Below, piece after piece: positions 56,300-64,000 of a stretch of 64,000 nucleotides of DNA. The position numbers and the translations under genes were made by a program. Below the pieces are notes generated by a model. It did not search any database. It had not been told where the DNA came from and worked only from the letters and a program-made list of their open reading frames with translations. Position 1 is the stretch's first letter. Every line of letters starts with the position of its first letter. This stretch comes from Methanocella arvoryzae MRE50 (GTDB lineage Archaea > Halobacteriota > Methanocellia > Methanocellales > Methanocellaceae): NCBI RefSeq assembly GCF_000063445.1, contig NC_009464.1, positions 2,542,001 to 2,606,000 of the forward strand. The letters run 5' to 3'.

Positions 56300-56680
56300 T
56301 CATGCGACGATCTGGTTGCCGGTGGCCACCCACTCTCTTATTCCATGGACCAGGCTGCGGACGTCGGAGTAGCCGTATACTCTCAGAAACATGGTGGCGT
56401 AGGCGGAGCGGATGCCGCTGGCGCAGTAAGCAACAATTTTCATGTCCTTCTCGCGAGGCAGCTCTTTGACGCGCTGGGGGATCTCTCTGACAGATATATT
56501 AACAGCACCCGGGATGTGGCCGGAAGCGAACTCGTCCCTTTCCCGGACGTCTAACAGGAAAAGTTTCGGGTTCGATGCAAGCTCTTGCTTCAACTCCTCT
56601 ACTGTAACCGTGTTCCAGTCCGAGGGGGCGTTCATCATGTAGCTTTCCATCGCCGAACAGATGTCGTCTCGTAAGGCCAT
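56300..56680 (-). CDS. rhodanese-like domain protein
   Basis: A 126-residue single rhodanese domain. LFLLDVRERDEFASGHIPGA is the first signature and the active-site loop is CASGIRS with its nucleophilic cysteine. It may transfer sulfur or bind sulfur-containing substrates. Single-domain rhodaneses serve many redox and sulfur-trafficking roles; the partner is unknown. ATG 56680 is the likely start. It lies upstream (on the map) of the acetate-transport block but is transcribed the same way. Confidence 0.9.
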   Translation of the reverse strand: MALRDDICSAMESYMMNAPSDWNTVTVEELKQELASNPKLFLLDVRERDEFASGHIPGAVNISVREIPQRVKELPREKDMKIVAYCASGIRSAYATMFLRVYGYSDVRSLVHGIREWVATGNQIVA

Positions 56681-56781
56681 AAACAGATCTATCCTGTATT
56701 GGCAGATAAACCTTGTCTGGCAGTTATCCGGGATATAAGTCCCTGATGGTAAAAAAGATATAATGTGGCCTTACGGCCACT

Positions 56782-57438
56782 TCACACGGGCAACACTTTC
56801 TTCCCGTATGCATCATTCATGATTTCGGCGCAGGCGAGGTATATGGCTGACAGGCCGCAGAGGATGCCCTCATATCCGGCAATGGTCTTGATCATGGCGC
56901 TGCCCGTGAAGTCGGCGATGGCCAGCAGGAAGAATAGCACGGTCAGACTGCCGAAGACGATCTGCAGGGCCAGATTCTTCTTGAGGGTGGCCACGAACAT
57001 GAACGCGGTGAATAGGCCCCAGACTCCGAGGAAGAATCCCATCGAGGCGCTATCGACACTGGCTGCCCAGCCCATGTTGGGGAACTGGAGGAGCGCGACC
57101 AGCGCGATCCAGAACATGCCGTAGGACGTGAATGCCGTCATGCCGAAGGTGTTGCCCTTCCTGAACTCCAGGATGCCGGCGATGACCTGGGCGAGGCCTC
57201 CGTAGAAGATGCCCATGGCGAAGATCATGCCAAGGCTCGTAGCGGAAATTATGTTCGCGTTGTGCAGGTTGAGCAGCACAGTGGTCGCTCCGAAGCCCAT
57301 CAGCCCGAGGGGGGCCGGGTTCGCAAGCACTGATGCGCCAGTTTTAGTAACATCCTCTATCGCGAGCGCTGATGCGCCAGTTTTTGTCATATTCTGTTGA
57401 ACCATTGAATAGTCACCGGTATTGTCACGATAGTTCAT
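56782..57438 (-). CDS. acetate/succinate uptake transporter (GPR1/FUN34/YaaH, SatP type)
   Basis: A 218-residue, six-helix membrane protein. The family signature is NPAPLGLMGFG at the start of helix 1, followed by GIFYGGLAQVIAG and FTSYGMFWI, which line the channel. SatP-type proteins bring in acetate (or succinate) with protons. The N-terminus contains a short internal duplication (MTKTGASALAIEDV / VTKTGASVLANPAP). TTTAAGTATTTTAG just before ATG 57438 suggests a leaderless transcript. It lies beside a second, ActP-type acetate symporter. Confidence 0.92.
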   Translation of the reverse strand: MNYRDNTGDYSMVQQNMTKTGASALAIEDVTKTGASVLANPAPLGLMGFGATTVLLNLHNANIISATSLGMIFAMGIFYGGLAQVIAGILEFRKGNTFGMTAFTSYGMFWIALVALLQFPNMGWAASVDSASMGFFLGVWGLFTAFMFVATLKKNLALQIVFGSLTVLFFLLAIADFTGSAMIKTIAGYEGILCGLSAIYLACAEIMNDAYGKKVLPV

Positions 57439-57519
57439 TCTAAAATACTTAAATGTTTTTATAACGATTAATCGTGGTTGTTCTACCGGGAATTTGAATA
57501 AAAAAGTTGCAGGACCAGC

Positions 57520-59025
57520 TTATGATCCTGCAGTTTTTACGGTTATCTCATCCGCAACTCTCCTTGCATCGAGCAGCGAGACGCCGACTGTCACCGCAAA
57601 GCCCAGCGGAATGCTGACGATTCCCGGGTTGTTCAGCGGGAAAATCGCCCCTGAGCCCATTATTGTAGGGCTGATCAGGATCAGGACGATCGACGATACC
57701 AGTCCGGTGAGTATGCCCGCTATTATGCCCTTGTCGGTCGCCCTTTTCCAGAAGAGCGTGCTCAGGATAGCCGGCAGGTTAGCCGAGGCGGCTATGGCGA
57801 AAGCGAGCCCGACCAGGAAGGCGACGTTCTGTCCTTTGGCCAGGATACCCAGAGCTATCGCGATGACTCCCACTGCGATCGCTGTCAATTTCGAGACCTT
57901 CAGGCTCTTCGACTCATCCGATTTATTGCCCAGTATCTCTGTGTATATGTCGTGAGCGATCGCTCCTGCGGCCGCCATGATCAGGCCTGCCACAGTTCCC
58001 AGGATGGTGGCGAACGCGATGGACGATATGAGGGCGAAGAATACCTCACCGCCTATGTATTGCGCCAGCAGAGGGGCGGCCAGATTCTCGTTCCCGGGGT
58101 CGAAAGTCCCGAAGTAGTTCGCTCCGAGGCCCAGGAACAGCGTCAGGATATAGAAGATCCCGATGGCTATGATGGCGATTACAGTGGACTTCCGGGCGTC
58201 TGCGGGACTCGGCACCGTGTAGTACCGGATCAGGATGTGGGGCAGCGCAGCAGTTCCGAGCACCAGTCCGAGGGCCAGCGAGGCGAAGTCCCACGGGTTG
58301 GTGTACTTGAGGCCGGGGGACAGGAACTGCTCGCCAGTCACCGTTGTCCCTTTGGGGAGCTGGATCGACTGGCTCGACAGTATCGACGAGATGAAGTCGA
58401 TCGGGCCCTGGCCCGCCATTATAAGCACTCCTATGGTAAGACCTCCGGCGGCGATCAAAAGCAGGAAGCCCTTGATGAACTGGACCCAGGTGGTGGATAC
58501 CATCCCGGCCGTGGCCACGATCACGATAACCAGACTCCCCACGATAACTACGCCTAGCTCGTAGGGCAGGCCGATCAATGGCTGTACGATCGAGCCAGCG
58601 CCGACCATCTGGGGAATGAGGTAAAACACGCTGACCACCAGCGTACTGATGGCCGCAGTGAGCCTGACGTACTTGTTTTTGAAGGTGCTGGTCAGCGCGT
58701 CTGCGAACGTATACTTCCCGATCTTCCTGAGCGGCTCCGCCACGATGAACAGGGCCACGATCCAGCCCGCGAGGAAGCCGATGCTGTACATGAAGCCGTC
58801 GAACCCGCTCGCCGCGATCATTCCTGCTATGCCCAGGAACGAGGCAGCGCTCAGGTAGTCCCCGGAGAAAGCGATGCCGTTGACAAACCACTTGACTCCT
58901 CCGCCCGCCGCGTAGAAGTGGCCGGCAGTCCTCACGCCTCTGGCAGCGTAAGCCGAAAGCCCCAGGGCCAGCAGCGTGATGAGGCAGAATAGTGCGAACG
59001 CAATGGGCTTGAAACTATAATCCAT
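57520..59025 (-). CDS. actP: sodium:acetate symporter (SSS family, ActP type)
   Basis: A 501-residue, about 13-helix sodium-solute symporter: GHFYAAGGGVKWFVNGIAF (the SSS signature loop), GDYLSAASFLGIAG and LPHILIRYYTVPSPADARKS are close to ActP. It imports acetate with Na+ at low concentration. Its ATG begins at the base following the stop of the upstream USP-DUF485 gene; in bacteria DUF485 (YjcH) is encoded next to actP. The assignment to acetate is from family and neighbourhood. Confidence 0.9.
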   Translation of the reverse strand: MDYSFKPIAFALFCLITLLALGLSAYAARGVRTAGHFYAAGGGVKWFVNGIAFSGDYLSAASFLGIAGMIAASGFDGFMYSIGFLAGWIVALFIVAEPLRKIGKYTFADALTSTFKNKYVRLTAAISTLVVSVFYLIPQMVGAGSIVQPLIGLPYELGVVIVGSLVIVIVATAGMVSTTWVQFIKGFLLLIAAGGLTIGVLIMAGQGPIDFISSILSSQSIQLPKGTTVTGEQFLSPGLKYTNPWDFASLALGLVLGTAALPHILIRYYTVPSPADARKSTVIAIIAIGIFYILTLFLGLGANYFGTFDPGNENLAAPLLAQYIGGEVFFALISSIAFATILGTVAGLIMAAAGAIAHDIYTEILGNKSDESKSLKVSKLTAIAVGVIAIALGILAKGQNVAFLVGLAFAIAASANLPAILSTLFWKRATDKGIIAGILTGLVSSIVLILISPTIMGSGAIFPLNNPGIVSIPLGFAVTVGVSLLDARRVADEITVKTAGS

Positions 59026-59817
59026 CTATACCCCTCCGGTTTCTGATTCCATCCTGCCCGCGTACCAGCTATAGCCGATGGCCATGAGGATGGCTGCGGC
59101 GATCAGAACCATGCCTGACACCAGGGCGACGTTCAGCCCCAGCAAGCCCTGGCTGAACAGGCCTTTGGCGAAGCTGCCCGTGATGGTGAAGGCCGAGTAG
59201 CCTGCTATGTACAGGCCAAAAAGCACGAGCCCGACTTTAAATCTGGCAGAGCCGGTTATGTCGGAGATATCGATAGCCGGCACCTTGTGCCCGGCACCGT
59301 TGAGGATATCCAGGGCTGTCTGGATTTCGGCTTCTGTCGGCTTGATGACCACGACTGAGCAGTGGGCCTGTTTCACCACTGCTTCCGCTACGTTCCCCAG
59401 AAGTAATCCGCTGATACCCCTGGGGTCTGAAGCTCCCATTATGATCATGTCTGCCTTGATGTCCGCGGCAGTCCGGATGATTTCTCCTACCACCGGCCCG
59501 TCTCTGGTCAGGAACTCGGCGGCAACGCTCTGGCTGCCAGCCAGCCTGCGGGCAAATTCCATGCCGTCGACTTCGGGCTTCCTGCGAAGGGCCGAGTTTT
59601 CCGCCATCTTCTCGATGCCAGTTACCGGTCCCTGCTCTCTGACGTTGAGCACGGAGAGCTTTGCTTTCCTGGCTCTGGCCAGTTCTACTGCCTGTATCGT
59701 AGCAGCCAGCGCCGGGAGCGAGCCATCTGTGGCCAGCAATATTGTCCCGCTTATTCTGGACTCCTCCGTCTTGTCATCCTCTATCAATCTCCTGTCATCC
59801 CTCCAGCGGGATAACAA
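59026..59817 (-). CDS. universal stress protein fused to DUF485 (YjcH-like)
   Basis: A 263-residue fusion. The N-terminal half (about 20-165) is a UspA domain: ILLATDGSLPALAAT, MGASDPRGISGLLLGNVAE with the ATP-binding GxxG-type loop, and VVVIKP. The C-terminal part (about 190-262) is a DUF485/YjcH domain with two helices (RFKVGLVLFGLYIAGYSAF, then a second span). YjcH is normally a separate ~100-residue protein beside ActP. A stress-nucleotide sensor attached to it could tune acetate uptake (inference). The start is uncertain: TTG 59817 or TTG 59787. Confidence 0.88.
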   Translation of the reverse strand: MLSRWRDDRRLIEDDKTEESRISGTILLATDGSLPALAATIQAVELARARKAKLSVLNVREQGPVTGIEKMAENSALRRKPEVDGMEFARRLAGSQSVAAEFLTRDGPVVGEIIRTAADIKADMIIMGASDPRGISGLLLGNVAEAVVKQAHCSVVVIKPTEAEIQTALDILNGAGHKVPAIDISDITGSARFKVGLVLFGLYIAGYSAFTITGSFAKGLFSQGLLGLNVALVSGMVLIAAAILMAIGYSWYAGRMESETGGV

Positions 59818-60020
59818 ATTATAATGATTATTTATGGTATTTAAAAGTATTGATTTATAACGATTATTAATTAGCTATTGTGGTCAAAGAAATGACGGAT
59901 GATTGCCTGAGTGATCTTTGACGGCCCAGTTTCGTACATAATAAAGATTATCAGCTGACAGGTCCTATTTTATGAAGAATCGAATCTGGGGCATCACTGG
60001 CCTCCACGTATAGCCGGAAA

Positions 60021-60028
60021 CTTTAAAC
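60021..60028 (+). promoter_or_regulatory. likely TATA element of the SPFH/zinc-ribbon operon
   Basis: CTTTAAAC, preceded by CCGGAAA, lies 28-35 bases before ATG 60056. Expected initiation near 60050 would leave a very short leader. AAGGGA (60044-60049) could instead act as a ribosome-binding site. Confidence 0.45.
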
Positions 60029-60055
60029 TAACCTATAACTGGCAAGGGATTTGAC

Positions 60056-60583
60056 ATGGTTGACTTAAGAGATAAGGTCGTGCAAGATCGGGGCATCATA
60101 GCCAAAATCCAGAGCATGATCCCGGGGTTCAGCGGGTATCGAGCGAAAGAAGATCTGAGGGCCGCTGACAACATGTTACGCATTCAGGTGGCTGACCGGC
60201 TGGCATCGATCAGGGGCGACTTTGAGGAATGCAGGACTATCCTGCTGGACAACGGGCAGATGGAAGGCCTGGACAAGATCGGGATACTCATCAGCAAGTT
60301 CAAAACCGTAGAAGGCGAAATTCGGCATGCCGCCCAGGGCTATTCAGGCATCGACGCCCGGATCAGGGTGGGCGAAGACCGGCTGAACAAGCTGTACGAG
60401 TATGACCTGAATATGGTCACGCTGCTGACCGAGATCAAGGCTGAAGTAGACAGGGTTAAGTCTCTGGCCGTCACGGGCGGCCCGGATTACCGGCAGGCGC
60501 TGGCTCAACTCGCGATCAAGCTCGACGGCATGCAGGGCACGAACAAGAGGCGGATGGCCTTCATCACAGGCACAGAGGTGTAA
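60056..60583 (+). CDS. coiled-coil protein, first gene of the SPFH/zinc-ribbon operon
   Basis: A 175-residue soluble, largely helical protein with heptad-like stretches (ADNMLRIQVADRLASIRGDF; RVGEDRLNKLYEYDLNMV). No enzyme motif is visible. It resembles PspA-type or other membrane-associated scaffold proteins only in its helical nature. It ends four bases before the SPFH-like gene. Its role in the complex is unknown; it could be a partner that oligomerises at the membrane. Confidence 0.7.
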   Translation: MVDLRDKVVQDRGIIAKIQSMIPGFSGYRAKEDLRAADNMLRIQVADRLASIRGDFEECRTILLDNGQMEGLDKIGILISKFKTVEGEIRHAAQGYSGIDARIRVGEDRLNKLYEYDLNMVTLLTEIKAEVDRVKSLAVTGGPDYRQALAQLAIKLDGMQGTNKRRMAFITGTEV

Positions 60584-60587
60584 AAGC

Positions 60588-61736
60588 ATGGCAATCATAG
60601 GCGGAGATAAGAAGAGCGTCATCGGCGCTGCGACGATCGCCTGGGAAGAGAACGAGAAGCGCGGCAACATCATGTGGAAGGTGCCGCGGAACATCCGGTT
60701 CAACGACAACATCGTCGTCCGGGAGGACGAGATGGCGGTCTTCTACAGGGACGGCAAAGCCCTCGACTATATCGACCGGCCTGACCGGTATGCGCTGACA
60801 TCCATGAACGCGCCCATCGTCGGCCGCATCGTGGAATTCCTGTCCGGCGTCAGGCAGGACGCGGAAGTATACTACATCCAGAAGCGGGTATTCGACGGCA
60901 AGTTCGGCAGCAAGCAACCATACGTATTCCGGGACAAGGACTTCGGGCTGGTCAACCTCCGGGTGTTCGGCGAGTTCAGGTACAAGGTCACCGGCCCCAT
61001 GAACTTCATCAACCAGTTCGTCGGCACCTTCAGCTACACCACCTCGGCTGACGTGGAAGAGCGCATCAAGGACCAGGCGGTAGTCGTTTTATACGACGTG
61101 CTGGGCGACGCCAAGAACGGCGGCATGGGCGTGGCAGACCTCGCGGCCAACCTGACCAACATCGAGCAGGCGTGGCTGGAGCGGTCCAAGGCTCACTTCG
61201 AGCCTTACGGCATCACCATGGACAAACTCTCCGGACTGTACATCACCATGCCGGAGGAAGTCCAGAAGGCTGTTGATACCAGATCGTCCATGGGCGTGCT
61301 GGGCACTAACTATATGCAGTACCAGACCGGCCAGGCCATGCGCGAGGCAGCCCAGAACCCTTCGGGCGGCGGCGCTGGAGCAGGCGTCGGAGTCGGCGCA
61401 GGCATCGGCATGGGCTATATGATGGTCGACCAGATGCGCCAGATGGGCCAGCAGCAACAACAGCCCCAGCAGCAGCCCCAGCAACAGGCTGCCGCCGGCA
61501 CTCCTTGCGCGAAGTGCGGCGCCAGCGTCCCGCAGGGAGCGAAGTTCTGTCCGTCCTGCGGTGCGAAGCAGGAGACCGCCGTCTGCAGCAAGTGCGGGGC
61601 AGCGCTGCCTCCCGGTGCGAAGTTCTGTCCGTCCTGCGGCCAGCCCGCCGGTGGGGAGCAGGCCTGCCCCAAATGCGGCACTAAAGTCGCTGCCGGCAGC
61701 AAGTTCTGCCCCAGCTGCGGAAATCAGCTAGGGTGA
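60588..61736 (+). CDS. SPFH-like (virion-core-protein family) protein with three C-terminal zinc ribbons
   Basis: A 382-residue protein. Residues about 20-235 form a band-7/SPFH-like domain (IMWKVPRNIRFNDNIVVRED, FGLVNLRVFGEFRYKV, GITMDKLSGLYI), as in YdjI/virion-core-like proteins. A glycine-rich segment, a Gln-rich linker and three zinc ribbons (each CxxCG...FCPSCG) make up the last 130 residues. There is no clear transmembrane helix. Such proteins assemble on membranes. It is followed after seven bases by a zinc-ribbon membrane protein. The specific function is unknown. Confidence 0.88.
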   Translation: MAIIGGDKKSVIGAATIAWEENEKRGNIMWKVPRNIRFNDNIVVREDEMAVFYRDGKALDYIDRPDRYALTSMNAPIVGRIVEFLSGVRQDAEVYYIQKRVFDGKFGSKQPYVFRDKDFGLVNLRVFGEFRYKVTGPMNFINQFVGTFSYTTSADVEERIKDQAVVVLYDVLGDAKNGGMGVADLAANLTNIEQAWLERSKAHFEPYGITMDKLSGLYITMPEEVQKAVDTRSSMGVLGTNYMQYQTGQAMREAAQNPSGGGAGAGVGVGAGIGMGYMMVDQMRQMGQQQQQPQQQPQQQAAAGTPCAKCGASVPQGAKFCPSCGAKQETAVCSKCGAALPPGAKFCPSCGQPAGGEQACPKCGTKVAAGSKFCPSCGNQLG

Positions 61737-61743
61737 AAAACTA

Positions 61744-62520
61744 ATGGCAGAGATCAGGTGCACCCGGTGCGGTGCACCCATACCTTTCGACTCCGGCGTC
61801 AAGTTCGTCAAGTGCAGCCACTGCGGTACGCAGCTGTACATCGACAAAAGCGGCGCTGGCTTCTTCTACATCATGCCCTTCTTCATTCAGCGGAACGACG
61901 CAGAGGGCATCTTCAAGCGGTGGACTGCAGGGGCCAAAATGGCCAGGGACCTGGAACAGACAGCGAAGATCACCGACTTCAGGCAGCTATACTTCCCGGT
62001 CTACCTATTCAGGCGGAACATCTCCGGCCAGGAAAAAGTGTTCGTCGAGCCGGCCAAATCCACGACCATGCCCGGGCTCCACTCCCTGAAAGTTCCCGCC
62101 GGCGATCTAAAAATATTCGACGAGAGCTACAGCACCGGCGGTGTCGAGCTGGTCAAGCCGGACATCGAGATGACGGCTTACCTGTCAAGCCTGGAGGGCA
62201 CTCCGCTCGAGCAGGCGCTGGTCTTCTTCCCGATCTGGGCTATCCAGTACGAGTACAGGGGTACTAAGTACCCTGCCGTCATCGACGGCTCGTCCGGGGA
62301 AGTCTATACCGGCCAGTTCCCGACCAGGAAAGCGGCGCCCTACCTGCTCATCGCTGCCGCGGCTTTCGGCATCTTCTTCCTGGAAGGGCTCGCCGGTTTC
62401 ATCTTATCCATGGGCGCGGGAGATTCGGCTATATTCGTATGGATCATCATCCTGCTGGTCGCGCTCTTCACCATCCCGTTCGTCACAGCAGCCGCATACG
62501 TCGTAGTCAGGAGGTTCTAA
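61744..62520 (+). CDS. zinc-ribbon membrane protein A
   Basis: A 258-residue protein. An N-terminal zinc ribbon (C6, C9, C24, C27: CTRCGAPIPF...CSHCG) is followed by a soluble domain with LYFPVYLFRRNISG and FFPIWAIQYEYRGTKYPAV, then DGSSGEVYTGQFP and two transmembrane helices (about 197-220 and 228-256). The FFPIW...DG.SGxVxxGxxP stretch recurs in the next gene, so these are paralogs. It is probably anchored with its ribbon in the cytoplasm. Function unknown. Confidence 0.82.
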   Translation: MAEIRCTRCGAPIPFDSGVKFVKCSHCGTQLYIDKSGAGFFYIMPFFIQRNDAEGIFKRWTAGAKMARDLEQTAKITDFRQLYFPVYLFRRNISGQEKVFVEPAKSTTMPGLHSLKVPAGDLKIFDESYSTGGVELVKPDIEMTAYLSSLEGTPLEQALVFFPIWAIQYEYRGTKYPAVIDGSSGEVYTGQFPTRKAAPYLLIAAAAFGIFFLEGLAGFILSMGAGDSAIFVWIIILLVALFTIPFVTAAAYVVVRRF

Positions 62521-62521
62521 C

Positions 62522-63535
62522 ATGAGCATATCTCTCTCCATGAACTGCCCCAACTGCGGCGGCGACGTGAGCGTCGACGAGGGGACGAAGTATACCTCAT
62601 GTAAGTACTGCTCTGCGATCCTGTCCATAGAAGGCGACGACGGTGTCCGCCGCATCACCTTCAGGAATAAAGTGAGCCGAGACCAGGCGATCGCCGAGGT
62701 ACGCCGGTGGTGGAAAGGTGGGTTCAAGGCCCGGGACCTGCGCCGGCGGGGCGAAGTGACCGAGTGCTATCCAATCTACGTGCCCTTCTGGCGCCTGCGG
62801 GCGAGGGCGGCGGGCTGGGTTTGCGGCTACAAGACGGTCCAGCGGAACAAGCGCACCGAGAGAGTGCCGCTGGAAAAGATGGTGGCCCGGGACATGGACT
62901 GGACTCAGGTAGCCAGCGACGCCGGGGACATCGGTGTCGAGCGCCTGCGCAACCTGGACGGAGAAGCGGTCATCCTCGACGAGGGGAGCATCCCCACTTT
63001 CGAGGCGACGACCTCCAGCACCGACGCGCTGAGTACCGGCCTGTCCCAGATTCGCTCTGAAGCAGTGTCCTATGCAGGCGTGCCGAGCATCACCTTCCAG
63101 CAGGTGAACGTGATTCCCCGGGGGCTGTCGCTGGTCTTCTACCCGATATGGATGGTCCGGTACAAGTACGCCGATCGCATGTATTTCGCTACCGTGGACG
63201 GTATCACCGGCCGGGTCCTTTCCGGCAGGGCGCCAGGCGACTACCTGTGGCGGAGCCTCAGCATGGCCGTCGGCATGGCCGTCGGCGGAGTCGGCATCGG
63301 CTTCAGCGCGTGGATCGGGCTTGTCATCGAGTCCGAGGGAGGCTGCGGATTGGCGCTGTTCCTGATGGCCGCAAGCCTCATTATCGCCGCCGGATCCTTC
63401 GGGTTCTTCAGGCACGGTGTAGAAATGACAGCCGGCGACGTCAAAGGCGGGTACAACCTGTTCAAGAATAACAGGCCGGATGCGGAAGACGCCGCGTTCG
63501 ACAAGATCGCGCCGTCGCTGTTCGGAGGGCGATAA
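62522..63535 (+). CDS. zinc-ribbon membrane protein B
   Basis: A 337-residue protein with the same plan as its neighbour: zinc ribbon (C9, C12, C27, C30), a domain with YPIYVPFWRLRARAAG and LVFYPIWMVRYKYADRMYF, then DGITGRVLSGRAP and two transmembrane helices (about 240-290). It is longer in the middle region. ATG 62522 begins one base after the previous stop. It is a diverged duplicate of gene A. Function unknown. Confidence 0.82.
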   Translation: MSISLSMNCPNCGGDVSVDEGTKYTSCKYCSAILSIEGDDGVRRITFRNKVSRDQAIAEVRRWWKGGFKARDLRRRGEVTECYPIYVPFWRLRARAAGWVCGYKTVQRNKRTERVPLEKMVARDMDWTQVASDAGDIGVERLRNLDGEAVILDEGSIPTFEATTSSTDALSTGLSQIRSEAVSYAGVPSITFQQVNVIPRGLSLVFYPIWMVRYKYADRMYFATVDGITGRVLSGRAPGDYLWRSLSMAVGMAVGGVGIGFSAWIGLVIESEGGCGLALFLMAASLIIAAGSFGFFRHGVEMTAGDVKGGYNLFKNNRPDAEDAAFDKIAPSLFGGR

Positions 63536-63536
63536 G

Positions 63537-64000
63537 ATGACGACAAAAATTGTACAGGTATACTGCCCGAACTGTAAGACGCCCATGTTCTCAAAACCGC
63601 AGGACGTCGACAACGTTTTTCTCTGCGACAACTGCGGGACCATGCACGTCCGCAGCAACGGCAACGTAGAAACGATCGGCTACGAGTTCGGGGCTTTCGA
63701 CGTAGATAAAAAAAGCGAAGGCGAACGCGTTTACCTGCCCTTCTGGGTGCTGAACGCGCAGTTCGACATCCACAACCTGAGCGCCCAGGGAGGCGGGCTG
63801 GGGAACCTGTTCGGCCTCCTCGGCGGCGGCCAGGACCGGCAGGGTACGATCGTGATTTACATGCCCGCCTATGACATGGATCCCGGGCATTTCAAGGACG
63901 TCTCCATGTACCATACGGGCAACCCGCCCCAGTACCGGGCATCAAAGCCCGAGCCCGGCGTCCGGAGGCTGAAGTGCGCGCTGACCGTCGAGCTCCTGCC
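63537..64000 (+). CDS. zinc-ribbon protein C, 3' end outside window (partial)
   Basis: At least 154 residues are visible, and the frame is open at the window edge. The N-terminal zinc ribbon has C10, C13, C30 and C33 (YCPNCKTPMF...LCDNCG). YLPFWVLNAQFDI is the counterpart of the YxPxW/Y motif of genes A and B. A glycine-rich loop follows (GGGLGNLFGLLGGGQ). ATG 63537 begins one base after the stop of gene B. No transmembrane segment is visible yet. Function unknown. Confidence 0.75.
   Translation, partial: MTTKIVQVYCPNCKTPMFSKPQDVDNVFLCDNCGTMHVRSNGNVETIGYEFGAFDVDKKSEGERVYLPFWVLNAQFDIHNLSAQGGGLGNLFGLLGGGQDRQGTIVIYMPAYDMDPGHFKDVSMYHTGNPPQYRASKPEPGVRRLKCALTVELL

Noticed and set aside
62597-63664. 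Long minus-strand open frame (355 codons) opposite the zinc-ribbon genes
   Set aside because: It has no recognisable domain and overlaps two well-supported genes with clear cysteine motifs on the other strand.

Overview
The window reads as chromosomal DNA of a euryarchaeon. The best fit is a methanogen of the Methanocellales (Rice Cluster I) type. This is inferred from gene content and remembered family resemblance, not from a database search. Archaeal signs are the gene set HMG-CoA synthase, thiolase and DUF35 zinc-ribbon protein, tRNAs with no encoded CCA, frequent TTG and GTG starts, and TATA-like boxes about 25 bases before start regions. No methanogenesis gene lies in the window, so the methanogen assignment stays an inference.

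Layout. Positions 1-13041 hold a cell-surface glycan region. A conspicuously AT-rich block (1 to about 5040) carries a Gpi18-like mannosyltransferase (cut by the window edge), a methyltransferase, a GT2 enzyme, a B12-binding radical SAM protein and a flippase-like membrane protein. A GC-richer block follows: gmd with a partner epimerase/reductase, the dTDP-rhamnose genes rfbC-rfbB-rfbD-rfbA, and three more glycosyltransferases. At 13408-17511 lie a soluble PAS chemoreceptor, a split rubrerythrin (separate rubredoxin-like and ferritin-like genes) behind a strong palindrome, and two membrane or secreted proteins. An IS1634-like element (17511-19166), an 860-base gene-poor stretch full of inverted repeats, and two identical tRNA-Gly genes follow.

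From 20324 to 36622 are a CPA2 antiporter, a tiny DUF1328 protein, three tandem paralogous MFS transporters, a TIM-barrel isomerase, a SprT-like protein, small enzymes, tRNA-Ser(GCT), an ISL3 element with a perfect 8-bp target duplication, a PAS kinase, a flavodoxin/DUF169 pair, and SOUL, AAC(3) and GyrI-like proteins. From 36627 to 47594 come TrkH/TrkA potassium uptake, two HisKA_2-type membrane kinases flanking a tandem-95 surface protein, and CorA. From 47683 to 51026 is the mevalonate-entry operon (HTH regulator, HMG-CoA synthase, thiolase, DUF35). From 51319 to 54378 is a polar amino-acid ABC importer whose permease carries PEGA domains at its N-terminus. From 54666 to 59817 are an MFS protein, a rhodanese, and acetate uptake genes (SatP-type and ActP-type, with a universal-stress/DUF485 fusion).

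The window ends inside a tight operon (60056-64000): a coiled-coil protein, an SPFH-like protein with three C-terminal zinc ribbons, and three zinc-ribbon proteins, of which the first two share a membrane-anchored architecture. I recognise no described system with this layout, and it is the best candidate here for an undescribed one. Other candidates are a 261-base self-complementary GC-rich element at 19517-19777 and the PEGA-permease and USP-DUF485 fusions.
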